This document shows positions 45,075 to 53,566 of a DNA stretch of 64,000 bases, in pieces. Source of the DNA: Afipia sp. P52-10 (GTDB lineage Bacteria > Pseudomonadota > Alphaproteobacteria > Rhizobiales > Xanthobacteraceae); NCBI RefSeq assembly GCF_000516555.1, contig NZ_AZSJ01000003.1, forward strand, positions 567,959 through 631,958, written 5' to 3'. The position numbers and the translations under genes are program-made. Each line of letters opens with the position of its first letter. Within the stretch, counting starts at the first letter, position 1. A model generated the notes under the pieces. It saw only the letters and a list, made by a program, of their open reading frames with translations, made no database searches and had not been told where the DNA came from.

Positions 45075-45952
45075 GTCGTGGAGCTTGCCGCGTCCAGCTT
45101 GTCCTGCGTTTTGGTATCGAAATCGCTGGCGTCGTGCCGCTCGCGCAACTGGCTCTTCGGATCGCCCTGCATGCGATTGACCATGCGCCCGCGTTTGACC
45201 GCCGGCCGCTCACCAATCGCATTCGTCCAGCGGTTGACGTGCTTGTAATCCTGCACCTGCAGGAACTCGCCGCCGCCATAGAGCAAGCCCTTTGCCAGCG
45301 CTCCGTACCAGGGCCAAATTGCCATGTCGGCGACCGAGTATTCGTCGCCTGCCATATATTCGTGCTCGGCGAGATGCCGGTCGAGCACATCGAGCTGGCG
45401 CTTGGTTTCCATCGCGAAGCGGTCGATCGCATATTCGATCTTGGTCGGGGCATAGGCATAGAAGTGGCCGAAGCCGCCACCGAGATAAGGCGCGCTGCCC
45501 ATCTGCCAGAACAGCCAGTTCAGCGCTTCCGTACGCTTGTCGGGATCCTTCGGCAGGAACGCGCCGAACTTCTCCGCGAGGTAGAGCAGGATCGATCCGG
45601 ATTCGAACACCCGCCGCGGCTTCGAGCCGCTGCGATCGAGCAGTGCCGGAATCTTCGAATTCGGGTTGATCGCGACAAAGCCGCTACCGAACTGATCACC
45701 CTTGCCGATCTCGATCAGCCAGGCATCGTACTCGGCGCCGCGATGACCGAGCGCCAGCAGCTCCTCGAGCATCACCGTCACCTTGACGCCGTTCGGCGTC
45801 CCCAGCGAGTAGAGCTGCAGCGGATGCTTGCCGACCGGCAGCTCCTTATCGTGGGTCGGACCTGCAATCGGCCGGTTGATATTGGCGAAGCGGCCGCCAC
45901 TCTCCTTATTCCATTGCCAAACTTTGGGTGGGGTGTAGGTTTCGCTGCTCAT
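45071..45952 (-). CDS. yghU: Glutathione-dependent disulfide-bond oxidoreductase (YghU-like)
   Basis: A 293-aa glutathione S-transferase family protein of the Ure2p/YghU/YfcG type. It begins TYTPPKVWQWNKESGGRFANINRPIAGPTHDKELPVGKHPLQLYSLGTPNGVKVTVMLEELL, and ESGSILLYLAEKFG is the glutathione-binding segment; the C-terminal domain has YMAGDEYSVADMAIWPWYG. The N-terminal PVWQWN-extension is characteristic of YghU, which reduces disulfides with glutathione. It overlaps the hydrolase gene by 4 bp and is divergent from an ACAD11-like gene. Confidence 0.92.
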   Translation of the reverse strand: MSSETYTPPKVWQWNKESGGRFANINRPIAGPTHDKELPVGKHPLQLYSLGTPNGVKVTVMLEELLALGHRGAEYDAWLIEIGKGDQFGSGFVAINPNSKIPALLDRSGSKPRRVFESGSILLYLAEKFGAFLPKDPDKRTEALNWLFWQMGSAPYLGGGFGHFYAYAPTKIEYAIDRFAMETKRQLDVLDRHLAEHEYMAGDEYSVADMAIWPWYGALAKGLLYGGGEFLQVQDYKHVNRWTNAIGERPAVKRGRMVNRMQGDPKSQLRERHDASDFDTKTQDKLDAASSTT

Positions 45953-46302
45953 CGGCTCGATCTCTTTCCAAATAGCGCGGCGTCATGGTCGTGTTGGAAT
46001 GGGATTTGTCGCCCACAATTGCACGATCCGCAACATTTGCTGCGATGAACAACGAAAACTTGCGACAGCCTCATTGACGGGACATCCGGGCTGGATAATG
46101 CACTCGCAATTCAGGGGATATAATCATCTGTGATGTTGTGGGCTTCATGGAATTAATTTCCATTAGCCTTGTATCCCGTTAAAATGTCGGCCAGACGCCA
46201 AACTGCCCTGGCCCGTGTCGAGTCCTGTTTGCTGCATAACATGCGGACAAGTCTTGCCTTCACGGCCGCGCGACAACGGCCGTCGTTTCGAGGAGGAAGA
46301 CT
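45953..46302. other. 350-bp divergent intergenic region with a palindrome
   Basis: No gene is supported. ATGGAATTAATTTCCAT (6-bp arms, 5-bp centre) lies at 46147-46163, and a TATAAT-like -10 at 46119-46124. TTGACG at 46074-46079 is too distant to be its -35. The region serves yghU to the left and the acyl-CoA dehydrogenase at 46303 to the right. Confidence 0.45.
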
Positions 46303-47577
46303 TTGAAGCTCGCTTATACCCCCCGCAATACATCCTACGTCCTGAACCCTGGTGACGAGCTGAACGATCTGCGGATGTCGGATGAAGTCCGTCCGCTCTA
46401 CGATCACGTCCGCAAGTTCATCAAGGAGACGGTCGATCCGATGACGTCGGAGTTTATCCGCCTCGGTCAGAACAAGACTGATCCGTGGAGCTTCGCGCCG
46501 GGCCAGCTCGAGGTGCTGCAGAAAGCCAAGGACAAGGCCAAGGCCGAAGGCCTGTGGAACTTCTTCCTGCCCGACGCCCACTCTGGCGAAGGTCTGAAGA
46601 ACCTCGACTACGCCTATATCGCAGTCGAACTCGGCAAGAGCCCGATGGCGTCCGAGACCATGAACTGCGCAGCTCCCGACACTGGCAACATGGAGGTGCT
46701 GGAACGCGTCGGCACCAAAGAGCAGAAGGAGAAGTGGTTGAAGCCGCTGCTCAACGGTGAAATCCGCTCCGCCTATGTCATGACCGAGCCGAACGTGGCC
46801 TCTTCGGACGCCAAGAATGTGTCGACCACGGCGAAGCTCGTCGGTGACGAATACGTGATCAACGGCGAGAAGTATTTTATCTCCGGCGCCGGCGACCCGC
46901 GCTGCAAAATCATGATCGTGATGGTCAAGACCAATCCCGATGCCCCGCCGAGCAAGCAGCAATCGCAGATCCTGGTCCCGCGCGACACGCCTGGCGTGGA
47001 AATCCTCGGCCCGATGCATGTGTTCGGCCACGACCATGCACCACGCGGGCACATGCACATCCGTTTCAACAACGTGCGCGTGCCGAAGGAGAACATGCTG
47101 CTCGGTGAAGGCCGCGGCTTCGAGATTTCGCAAGTACGCCTCGGCCCCGGCCGCATCCATCACTGCATGCGCACCATCGGCAAGGCCGAGAAGGCGCTCG
47201 ACATGATGGTCACGCGCGGCCTCACCCGTCAGGCGTTCGGCAAGCAGATCGCCCATCTCGGCGGCAACCTGCAGATCATCGCGCAGGCCCGCTGCGAGAT
47301 CGAATCCATGCGGCTGATGGTGCTGAAGGCTGCGAAGGCGATGGACGTGCTCGGCAACAAGGAAGCCCGCGTGTGGGTCAGCATGGTCAAGGCGATGGTG
47401 CCGGAGCGCGCCTGCAAGATCATCGACCAGGCGATCCAGATGCATGGTGCGACCGGCATCTCGCACTGGACGCCGCTGGCGGAGATGTATCAGGACGTAC
47501 GCCACCTGCGATTCGCCGATGGCCCGGATGAGGTGCACTGGATGGTGGTCGGCCGCCACGAACTGAGCATGCAGTAA
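46303..47577 (+). CDS. Acyl-CoA dehydrogenase, ACAD10/11-like
   Basis: A 424-aa FAD acyl-CoA dehydrogenase longer than the beta-oxidation type. It carries YVMTEPNVASSDAKNV, a long loop FGHDHAPRGHMHIRFNNVRVPKENMLLGEGRGFEI, RLGPGRIHHCMRTIGKAEKALDMM, and the C-terminal FADGPDEVHWMVVGRHEL. The GRIHHCMR and DGPDEVH motifs are typical of the ACAD11-like subgroup, whose members act on long or hydroxylated acyl-CoA. Translation appears to start at TTG (46303), 6 bp after an excellent AGGAGG. Monocistronic, with a strong hairpin downstream. Confidence 0.9.
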   Translation: MKLAYTPRNTSYVLNPGDELNDLRMSDEVRPLYDHVRKFIKETVDPMTSEFIRLGQNKTDPWSFAPGQLEVLQKAKDKAKAEGLWNFFLPDAHSGEGLKNLDYAYIAVELGKSPMASETMNCAAPDTGNMEVLERVGTKEQKEKWLKPLLNGEIRSAYVMTEPNVASSDAKNVSTTAKLVGDEYVINGEKYFISGAGDPRCKIMIVMVKTNPDAPPSKQQSQILVPRDTPGVEILGPMHVFGHDHAPRGHMHIRFNNVRVPKENMLLGEGRGFEISQVRLGPGRIHHCMRTIGKAEKALDMMVTRGLTRQAFGKQIAHLGGNLQIIAQARCEIESMRLMVLKAAKAMDVLGNKEARVWVSMVKAMVPERACKIIDQAIQMHGATGISHWTPLAEMYQDVRHLRFADGPDEVHWMVVGRHELSMQ

Positions 47578-47594
47578 AGAAGCGAAATCGCGCG

Positions 47595-47638
47595 GGCCCG
47601 GCGCTACGGTGGCATGACGAATGCCGTTGCGCCGGGCC
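47595..47638 (+). terminator. Large hairpin after the ACAD11-like gene
   Basis: A perfect 10-bp outer stem (GGCCCGGCGC with GCGCCGGGCC) encloses an inner 5-bp stem GGCAT/ATGCC. It begins 18 bp after the stop codon. No U-run follows, so it may be a Rho-independent-like stabiliser or partial terminator. Confidence 0.5.
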
Positions 47639-47873
47639 TGCCACGAAGGCAAAACCGCTTGCGCGCCTTCATTGATCGCGCCGCAATAACTTTCCCGTGA
47701 AGACGTTTGGGAACTGCGCTTGCTTCCGGCTCTTGCCGCCGGATCAGAGACAATTTCGCTCGTTTCTCAGGCAAATTTAGACATCATTCTTCGCAAGCCG
47801 CCGCGATATTGAACAAACCGCGCTGTCCGTCTTTTCCTTGAACGAACTCGGGCCAGCCTTGCGCTGCCGTAGG

Positions 47874-47888
47874 TTGTGCGACGCACAA
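47874..47888. promoter_or_regulatory. Palindrome TTGTGC-N3-GCACAA upstream of the MFS gene
   Basis: Perfect 6-bp arms with centre GAC, 43 bp upstream of the MFS start. The site and the following ATCGCC match the one at 37387 upstream of prkA. Confidence 0.5.
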
Positions 47889-47931
47889 TCGCCTGCGAAG
47901 ATCGGCCTCCTCTAACAGAGGCATTCCAACT

Positions 47932-49182
47932 TTGACAGACACAGGTATCGACCGATGGGTCTCTACGACCCATCGCCCCATGGGTTTTCGCGAGTTCGTG
48001 GTTCTCATCGCGGCAATCATGGCTCTCAATCCGCTGGCCATGGACATGATGCTGCCGGCGCTGCCGGAAATCGGCGCGGCGTTCCGGGTTTCAAATGCCA
48101 ACCACCTGCAAACGGTGCTGTCATTGTTCCTGGTCGGCTTCGGCATCGGCCAACTCGTCATCGGCCCGTTGTCAGACAGGTATGGCCGTAGGCCCGTCCT
48201 CTTGGGAGGCATGATCCTCTATGGCATCGCCAGCCTACTGACGCTGGCTGCTCCGAGTTTCGAAACGCTGCTGCTTGCTCGCGTCCTCCAGGGATTGAGC
48301 ACGTCGGCAACGCGAGTGATCGCAACGTCGGTCGTCCGCGACTGCTATGTGGGACGGCGCATGGCGACGGTGATGTCGCTGGCGCAGATGATCTTCATTT
48401 CGGTTCCGGTGCTTGCGCCCTCACTCGGGCAGGCAGTAATGCTCGTGACCAGGGAATGGCACGGTGTCTTCGTCGTTCTGCTGATTTACGGTCTCGGCAT
48501 CCTGAGCTGGACGGCTTGGCGGATGCCGGAGACGTTGTCGCTTGCGGATCGTAAATCACTCGCTGTCCGTGATGTCCTCGGTTATTTCCGTGAAACCCTG
48601 ACGAACCGGCAAGCACTCGGCTATGCGATCGCGGCAGGAGCGATCATGGGCACGATGTTCGCCTATGTTTTCTCCGCTCAGCAGATCTTCACGCAAATCT
48701 TCGGTCTTGGCCGATACTTTCCCCTCGCCTTTGCAGCCATTGCACTGGGGGTCGCCGTCGCCGGCTTCGTCAATGCCCGCTTCGTGGGGCGAATTGGGAT
48801 GCGGGCGATGTCGCATGGTGCCCTTTTCGTTTTCCTGGCCGCATCATTCGTGATGATGACGGCGGCATGGCTGGAGATGCTGCCGCTCCCGCTCTACATG
48901 GCGCTCGCCATGACAACCATGTTTGCATTCGGCTTGATGGTATCGAACTTCACCGCGCTGGCGATGGAACCCCTCGGGCATATCGCCGGCACCGCGTCAT
49001 CGCTGTACGGTTCGATCACGACCCTGCTCGGCATCGTGATGGGAACGATCATCGGCCAGGCTTATGACGGCACGCTGATCCCACTCAGCACGGGCTTCCT
49101 GTCATGCACGCTGATCGCGTTCGCTGCCATCCTGATCACCGAACGCGGCCGGCTCTTTCGCTCGCACGCCAGGAAGGCGTGA
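47932..49182 (+). CDS. Bcr/CflA-type major facilitator superfamily drug efflux transporter
   Basis: A 416-aa inner-membrane protein with about 12 hydrophobic segments. Conserved Bcr/CflA features are the first-helix MALNPLAMDMMLPALPEIG, GIGQLVIGPLSDRYGRRPVLLGGM (MFS motif A) and ARVLQGLSTSATRVIATSVVRDCYVG. It would export toxic compounds with proton antiport; the substrate is unknown. The start is uncertain: TTG at 47932 follows AGAGG at about 10 bp, while ATG at 47980 lacks a ribosome site. The palindrome at 47874 suggests regulation. Confidence 0.88.
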   Translation: MTDTGIDRWVSTTHRPMGFREFVVLIAAIMALNPLAMDMMLPALPEIGAAFRVSNANHLQTVLSLFLVGFGIGQLVIGPLSDRYGRRPVLLGGMILYGIASLLTLAAPSFETLLLARVLQGLSTSATRVIATSVVRDCYVGRRMATVMSLAQMIFISVPVLAPSLGQAVMLVTREWHGVFVVLLIYGLGILSWTAWRMPETLSLADRKSLAVRDVLGYFRETLTNRQALGYAIAAGAIMGTMFAYVFSAQQIFTQIFGLGRYFPLAFAAIALGVAVAGFVNARFVGRIGMRAMSHGALFVFLAASFVMMTAAWLEMLPLPLYMALAMTTMFAFGLMVSNFTALAMEPLGHIAGTASSLYGSITTLLGIVMGTIIGQAYDGTLIPLSTGFLSCTLIAFAAILITERGRLFRSHARKA

Positions 49183-49434
49183 CGCGCTTCCGCTTCCTGC
49201 CGGTCGGGATGCAGCGAGCGTACACCACATCAGCACGCCATAGTCCATGCCGTCGCGCCAGATCGCCAGCGGCAGAGTTAGTCCCATGCAGGCAGCGGAT
49301 CACCGTCTGCCAATGACGCTGCTGGTTGAACGCTAGCACGGGCCACCCGTGACCTAGGGCATAACTGTTGCCGCCGAGAGAGTCCCGTCCCATTCCGCCG
49401 CGTGCAGTCCCGCGCCGGCAAACGCCGTCGTAAG

Positions 49435-49448
49435 GCCGCCTCGGCGGC
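49435..49448. terminator. Hairpin after the glutamate-receptor-like gene
   Basis: GCCGCC-TC-GGCGGC lies 25 bp beyond the stop codon of the reverse-strand gene. The two-base loop is too tight for a classical terminator. A further hairpin, CACGGG-CCA-CCCGTG, lies at 49336-49350 on the same convergent gap. Confidence 0.25.
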
Positions 49449-49473
49449 GGCTGCAAGCCACTGCCGACTTCGC

Positions 49474-50583
49474 TCAGCGGACGCCCGTGTAGCTCATCAG
49501 CAGGTTGTTCCACCAACCGCTTTGCACGACATCGAGCACCGCGATCCCAATCCGCTTCCGCAGCGGCGAGTCCGGGGAAACCGCGAACGCGTAATTCTGC
49601 GGATTGAACGATACATCCAGGAGTTCGATCGAACTGCGGAATTCCTGATTGACCTGCCATCCAAGGAGCGGTCGGTCGTGAACGACGGCGTCGATGCTGC
49701 CGGAACGCAGCGCCAGAAGCGCATCGCGCAAGGTCAAAAATCCCTGCGAGGAAATCCGCATATGGGCGAGCGCGTCTTCCGTCGCCGTATTGCGCACGAT
49801 GCCGACACGCACGTCCGACAGGTCACCGACATCATGGACCGTGCCTCTCAGCTGCTTGACCGTGAGAACCGACGTAACGCTGGCTGTGAAGATGGCGATG
49901 GCGATGATGGACCCCACCATCCAGAACATGGCAACGGCTCTGCCCGGCATCGTGCGCGGACCAAAATTGCCGATGCCGCGCTGAGTCATCGCCACCGTGG
50001 TCCACCACACGCTTGAGCTCAGCCCGCGCGCAACGCTGCCGCCGAATTCCTCGTTGTGCTGCCGTTCCAAAAGCCATACGACGATGCCGACCACCAGAGC
50101 GAGACCGACCAGGACCAGGATCGATTGTAGAAAACCGAATGACGTCATCGCCCTGAACACGGGCATCCAGGTCGCATCGCCGCCGGCGGAAACGGCAATG
50201 CCGAAGCCTGCCGAATAGAAGGCCGGTATGAAATCGATCAGTCGCTCACGGGCTGACGTCACAGTCAGCGCGGCGACCGCGACGTCGATCTTCTTGTCCG
50301 CCGTTGCCTCGATCAGGTCGGAGACCTGCGGGACTTCGACGAAGCGGTATTTGAACTTCAGATCGGTTGCGACTTTCCGCCACAGTTCGACACTGATTCC
50401 CTGCCAATCGCCGTCGCTTGCCTTCATTGCAAATGGCGGAGAGTCCTTGATCCCGATGACCAGTTCGCGGTCTTTGACCTCCGACGCGGACGAGCTCTGC
50501 GCTGATGCAGCCGTGCCCGCGCACGTCAGCGACAGAAGGCATACGGCCAGCAGAAGCACAACCGAACAAAGTCTTTCTCGCAT
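49474..50583 (-). CDS. Prokaryotic ionotropic-glutamate-receptor-like channel (GluR0 type) with atypical pore filter
   Basis: A 369-aa protein. A signal peptide (1-29) is followed by ligand half S1 (about 38-145; LVIGIKDSPPFAMK, LTVTSARERLIDFIPAF with the ligand-carboxylate Arg112), TM1 (about 149-172), a pore loop (about 187-215; SSVWWTTVAMTQRGIGNFGPRTMPGR), TM2 (216-243) and ligand half S2 (245-360; DAVVHDRP with the Asp that binds the amino group). This is the GluR0 topology. The filter reads TQRGIGN where potassium-selective relatives have TVGYGD. No other transport subunit is near. ATG at 50583 is used; the longer frame adds 19 residues without a ribosome site. Confidence 0.87.
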   Translation of the reverse strand: MRERLCSVVLLLAVCLLSLTCAGTAASAQSSSASEVKDRELVIGIKDSPPFAMKASDGDWQGISVELWRKVATDLKFKYRFVEVPQVSDLIEATADKKIDVAVAALTVTSARERLIDFIPAFYSAGFGIAVSAGGDATWMPVFRAMTSFGFLQSILVLVGLALVVGIVVWLLERQHNEEFGGSVARGLSSSVWWTTVAMTQRGIGNFGPRTMPGRAVAMFWMVGSIIAIAIFTASVTSVLTVKQLRGTVHDVGDLSDVRVGIVRNTATEDALAHMRISSQGFLTLRDALLALRSGSIDAVVHDRPLLGWQVNQEFRSSIELLDVSFNPQNYAFAVSPDSPLRKRIGIAVLDVVQSGWWNNLLMSYTGVR

Positions 50584-50865
50584 CGTCTCAATCCGAATAG
50601 CAGCGCAATACACCGTTGTCAGACTGCAAAATGACGCCAAAGGTCAATCAAAAACAGCGGGATATGCATCGCGCGAGATCAGCCATGCTCGCACGAGACC
50701 GACTGCCATCGCAGGGCGTCGGTCCGATTTCATCGCTGCTTCAGATTGGGGCACGTCGCCATTCGCAGCTGAGAAGACCGCTAACGTATTGCGAGAGCCT
50801 AGCGCGTATGTTCCAATTCAAACACAAGACCGGCAATAGGCCGGATCAATGTCGGAGGATGGCTC

Positions 50866-51855
50866 TTGTTCGATCGTTGCCTCAAAGCATTTTGTATCAA
50901 GGCCCTCGCAGCCGTCCTATCGGCCGTCCTCATCGCGCCGTCGATGGCCGAATCCTTTCCCACGCGCCCGATTACGTGGGTCATTCCTTATCCACCCGGC
51001 GGCAATCCGGATGTTATTGCGCGGTATGCCGCCAAGGGCCTCAGCGAAAAACTCGGCCAACCGGTATTGATCGACAACCGCACCGGCGCATCAGGCATCG
51101 TTGGCACCGAGTATGTCGCAGCCGCCAAACCGGACGGCTACACGCTGGTCTATGCGTCATCGTCGATGATGACGGTGATCCCGCTGATCAACAAGGGCCT
51201 GTCTTTCTCTCCGCGACGCGCGTTCGTTCCGATCCACGGACTGGGTACTTACGATATGGTCCTCGTCACGAACGCCGCGAAGCCGTTCAAAGATGTCGCC
51301 TCGCTGGTGGAATACGCAAAGAGCAACCCGAAGAAACTCAACTACGGGTCGGCCGGTATCGGCACCACGGCCCACCTTGCATCGGCATATTTTGAGAAAC
51401 TCGCCGACATTCAGATGACGCACATTCCATTCCGCGGCGCCGGACAATCGGTTCCAAGCCTACTGTCGAACGACATCGATCTGCTGTTCGATTATCCGGC
51501 CGCCACGCAGCAACTGATCGAGTCCGGAAAGCTCAGGGCTCTGGCGACGACTGGCAGCACCAGGGTTAGCAGCCTTCCAGGCGTCGGCACGCTGCAGGAT
51601 GCGGGGTACGCGAACGTCACCTTTTCTCCTTGGGATGTGATCCTCGCGCCGGCGGGCACACCGAAGGAGATCAGAGACCGGCTCGCTGCGGCTTTTCGCG
51701 AGGTTCTCAGCAGTCCGGAAGCCCGCAGCTTTTTTGAGGAGCGAGGCGCCAAACCGCTCGCTGGACTCTCCGACGAAAGGCTGACCGAGTTTATCGCCGC
51801 TGAGGCTGCAAAGATGCAGGATCTCGTCGACAAGGCCGGCATCACGGCCGAGTAA
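50866..51855 (+). CDS. Bug/TctC-family periplasmic solute-binding protein
   Basis: A 329-aa secreted protein: signal peptide (KALAAVLSAVLIAPSMAESFPTR), then ITWVIPYPPGGNPDVIARYAAKGL, NRTGASGIVGTEYVAAAKPDGYTLV and IQMTHIPFRGAGQSVPSLLSNDI. TTG at 50866 is the apparent start, with CGGAGGA upstream. It is divergent from the glutamate-receptor-like gene and has no TctA/TctB partner nearby. The fifth Bug gene of the window, separate from the catabolic clusters, so its ligand cannot be guessed. Confidence 0.9.
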   Translation: MFDRCLKAFCIKALAAVLSAVLIAPSMAESFPTRPITWVIPYPPGGNPDVIARYAAKGLSEKLGQPVLIDNRTGASGIVGTEYVAAAKPDGYTLVYASSSMMTVIPLINKGLSFSPRRAFVPIHGLGTYDMVLVTNAAKPFKDVASLVEYAKSNPKKLNYGSAGIGTTAHLASAYFEKLADIQMTHIPFRGAGQSVPSLLSNDIDLLFDYPAATQQLIESGKLRALATTGSTRVSSLPGVGTLQDAGYANVTFSPWDVILAPAGTPKEIRDRLAAAFREVLSSPEARSFFEERGAKPLAGLSDERLTEFIAAEAAKMQDLVDKAGITAE

Positions 51856-51996
51856 CGCAACGATCGCAGGACCGCCCAATCCTGTCTCTTTCCTGGCCTT
51901 TCCGATTCTGATCGAGGAGGCGCTGAAGGGCGCCGGTCTTGCGCCGCTTCTCCAGGTGAACCCAGCGCCCTTGGCTCGAAAGCGCTGCTGCAGACC

Positions 51997-52593
51997 TCAG
52001 CGTGCCAGCGCGATCGTCCGATCGAGCGCTGCCCCCAACCCCTTGAGAGAGATGGCAAGCACCGTCGATGGGCCGCCTTCCGGCGTCACACGCATCTTCA
52101 ATGCCGTTCCGCCGCGCAAGGCCGCCGCTTGCCGCGCGTCGAATGTTACTTGAACGAGACATCCCGCCATCAAACAGGTGCGAAAACGCAGCGGCTGTCC
52201 CTCCGCCTGATCGTCGACTTGCAACGCGACGCCCTGATCCAGCACCAGTCCGAACGGCAACAACAACACGCCTTCGACCTTGTCGCCGACCGGCGTCAGC
52301 TCCACGGCGAATACGCGCTGGCGCGTCTGCTGGTTGGTGTGCTCCTGAGTCAGCCCACAACGCTTCGATGCCCCCTGCAGAGCGCAGCTGACAACCCAAT
52401 CGCCGTGGGTTTCCTGGAGCGAGGTCGCGGCGCCAGGCAATGACGAAGCAGCCGGCGTTCGTGCAGGAGCCGCAGGTTGCTCCGCCGGCCGCGGCGCCTG
52501 GGCCGAGGCGCTCGGTGTCCAAGCAAGCGTGCCATACAGGGCAAGCAAAACGATGGCGAAAAAAGAGCGAAAGGACATCGACCACAGCCTCAT
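51997..52593 (-). CDS. IalB-like family periplasmic protein (second copy)
   Basis: A 198-aa secreted protein: signal peptide (FFAIVLLALYGTLAWTPSASAQ), a proline/alanine-rich linker (about 33-60), then HGDWVVSCALQGASKRCGLTQE, VLLLPFGLVLDQGVALQVD, RTCLMAGCLVQVTFD and ISLKGLGAALDRTIALAR. The SC/RC and TC/GC cysteine pairs match those of the copy at 43589. The start is M1 or M6 (5 residues shorter, with GAGG about 9 bp upstream). Envelope function is inferred. Confidence 0.86.
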   Translation of the reverse strand: MRLWSMSFRSFFAIVLLALYGTLAWTPSASAQAPRPAEQPAAPARTPAASSLPGAATSLQETHGDWVVSCALQGASKRCGLTQEHTNQQTRQRVFAVELTPVGDKVEGVLLLPFGLVLDQGVALQVDDQAEGQPLRFRTCLMAGCLVQVTFDARQAAALRGGTALKMRVTPEGGPSTVLAISLKGLGAALDRTIALAR

Positions 52594-52824
52594 CCAATCT
52601 CGCAGGTACTGCCAGCGAGCAAGCCCTGAGGTATCGCGATGCTACGGCACTTTGTCTTCTCGCTGAGCGCAACAGGCACAAGAAAGTCGCGCCTGGGACT
52701 TCGGCTCGCATCTGGTTCTGCTTACCCGCGGCCCGCTCGTGCAGGTGAGCGAGCGCGGTAGTCAATGACGGATAACAGCGCTGCTCGGCACCGACCGGAT
52801 CAGAAACCGACAGAGCATTTCCTT

Positions 52825-53364
52825 TCAGGCGAGCGGCCGTTTTCGCATCTCGTCGGCGACAGGAGCATCGATCGGCGTATCATAGGTCATCAGAATATAG
52901 CCGAGCACTGAATAAAAGCCGACCGTCGCAATCAGATCGAAGACCGCCTTGCGTCCCACCCGAGCTGCAAGCTCTGCTTCAAGCTCGGACGACAAACGCC
53001 GTTGATCGAACAAAGCGTCGACGGCACGGGCGATCAGTCCATCCTCGCCTTCCGGCATACCGCGCATCGCGGCGATACGAGCATCGCCCATGCCCAGCGC
53101 GCGCGCTCGGCTGACATGATGGGCCCACTCATAGGATGAGCCCATGCGGTGCGCCGCGCGCAGGATCACCAATTCGGAGCGCTGCGCCCCCAGAGCGCTG
53201 TCCTTGACGATATGCTGACGCAGCGGCGCCCACGCCCTCAGCAGGTCAGGATGATACGCCATGGTCCGGTAGACATTGAGCGCGCCGGCAAATCCGGATT
53301 TCATCTCGGCGATCGCGGCAGGCCAATCGGCATCGCTGATCGGCAGACAAGGAGAGGTCGTCAT
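52825..53364 (-). CDS. Carboxymuconolactone decarboxylase (AhpD-like) family protein
   Basis: A 179-aa all-helical protein with VYRTMAYHPDLLRAWAPL, ELVILRAAHRMGSSYEWAHHVSRARALGM and a C-terminal DLIATVGFYSVLGYILMTYDTPID. The AHRxxSxYEWAHH motif is that of the carboxymuconolactone decarboxylase family, but the redox CxxC of AhpD is missing, so peroxidase activity is unlikely. A lyase or decarboxylase role is possible; substrate unknown. It faces the IalB-like gene in tandem, with 231 bp between. Confidence 0.85.
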   Translation of the reverse strand: MTTSPCLPISDADWPAAIAEMKSGFAGALNVYRTMAYHPDLLRAWAPLRQHIVKDSALGAQRSELVILRAAHRMGSSYEWAHHVSRARALGMGDARIAAMRGMPEGEDGLIARAVDALFDQRRLSSELEAELAARVGRKAVFDLIATVGFYSVLGYILMTYDTPIDAPVADEMRKRPLA

Positions 53365-53566
53365 GGATGTCTCGCATCAAGCATCGAAAGGCTGGTTATC
53401 GCAGGCGGGCGATGCATTGCCTAGTCGCCTAGCACGATCCGTCGAGACATCTTCGGTAAAACGATGGCGGCAAGCGCCCCGCCTGGAGATTCAAATTCCT
53501 ACACCGCGCCGGCGATGCGCACACACCGCAAGCGACGCCGCCGCGATGCGGCGAGCCATGACCGCA

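Larger units (their letters stand above)
47578..47931. other. 354-bp intergenic region with hairpin and palindrome
   Basis: It contains the hairpin at 47595-47638 and the TTGTGC palindrome at 47874-47888 (both listed separately). The rest has no recognisable gene or repeat. Confidence 0.5.

Noticed and set aside
46153-47652. 499-aa open frame on the - strand
   Set aside because: Antisense to the ACAD11-like gene, which has family motifs and AGGAGG. The shadow is rich in Arg, His and Leu with no recognisable fold.
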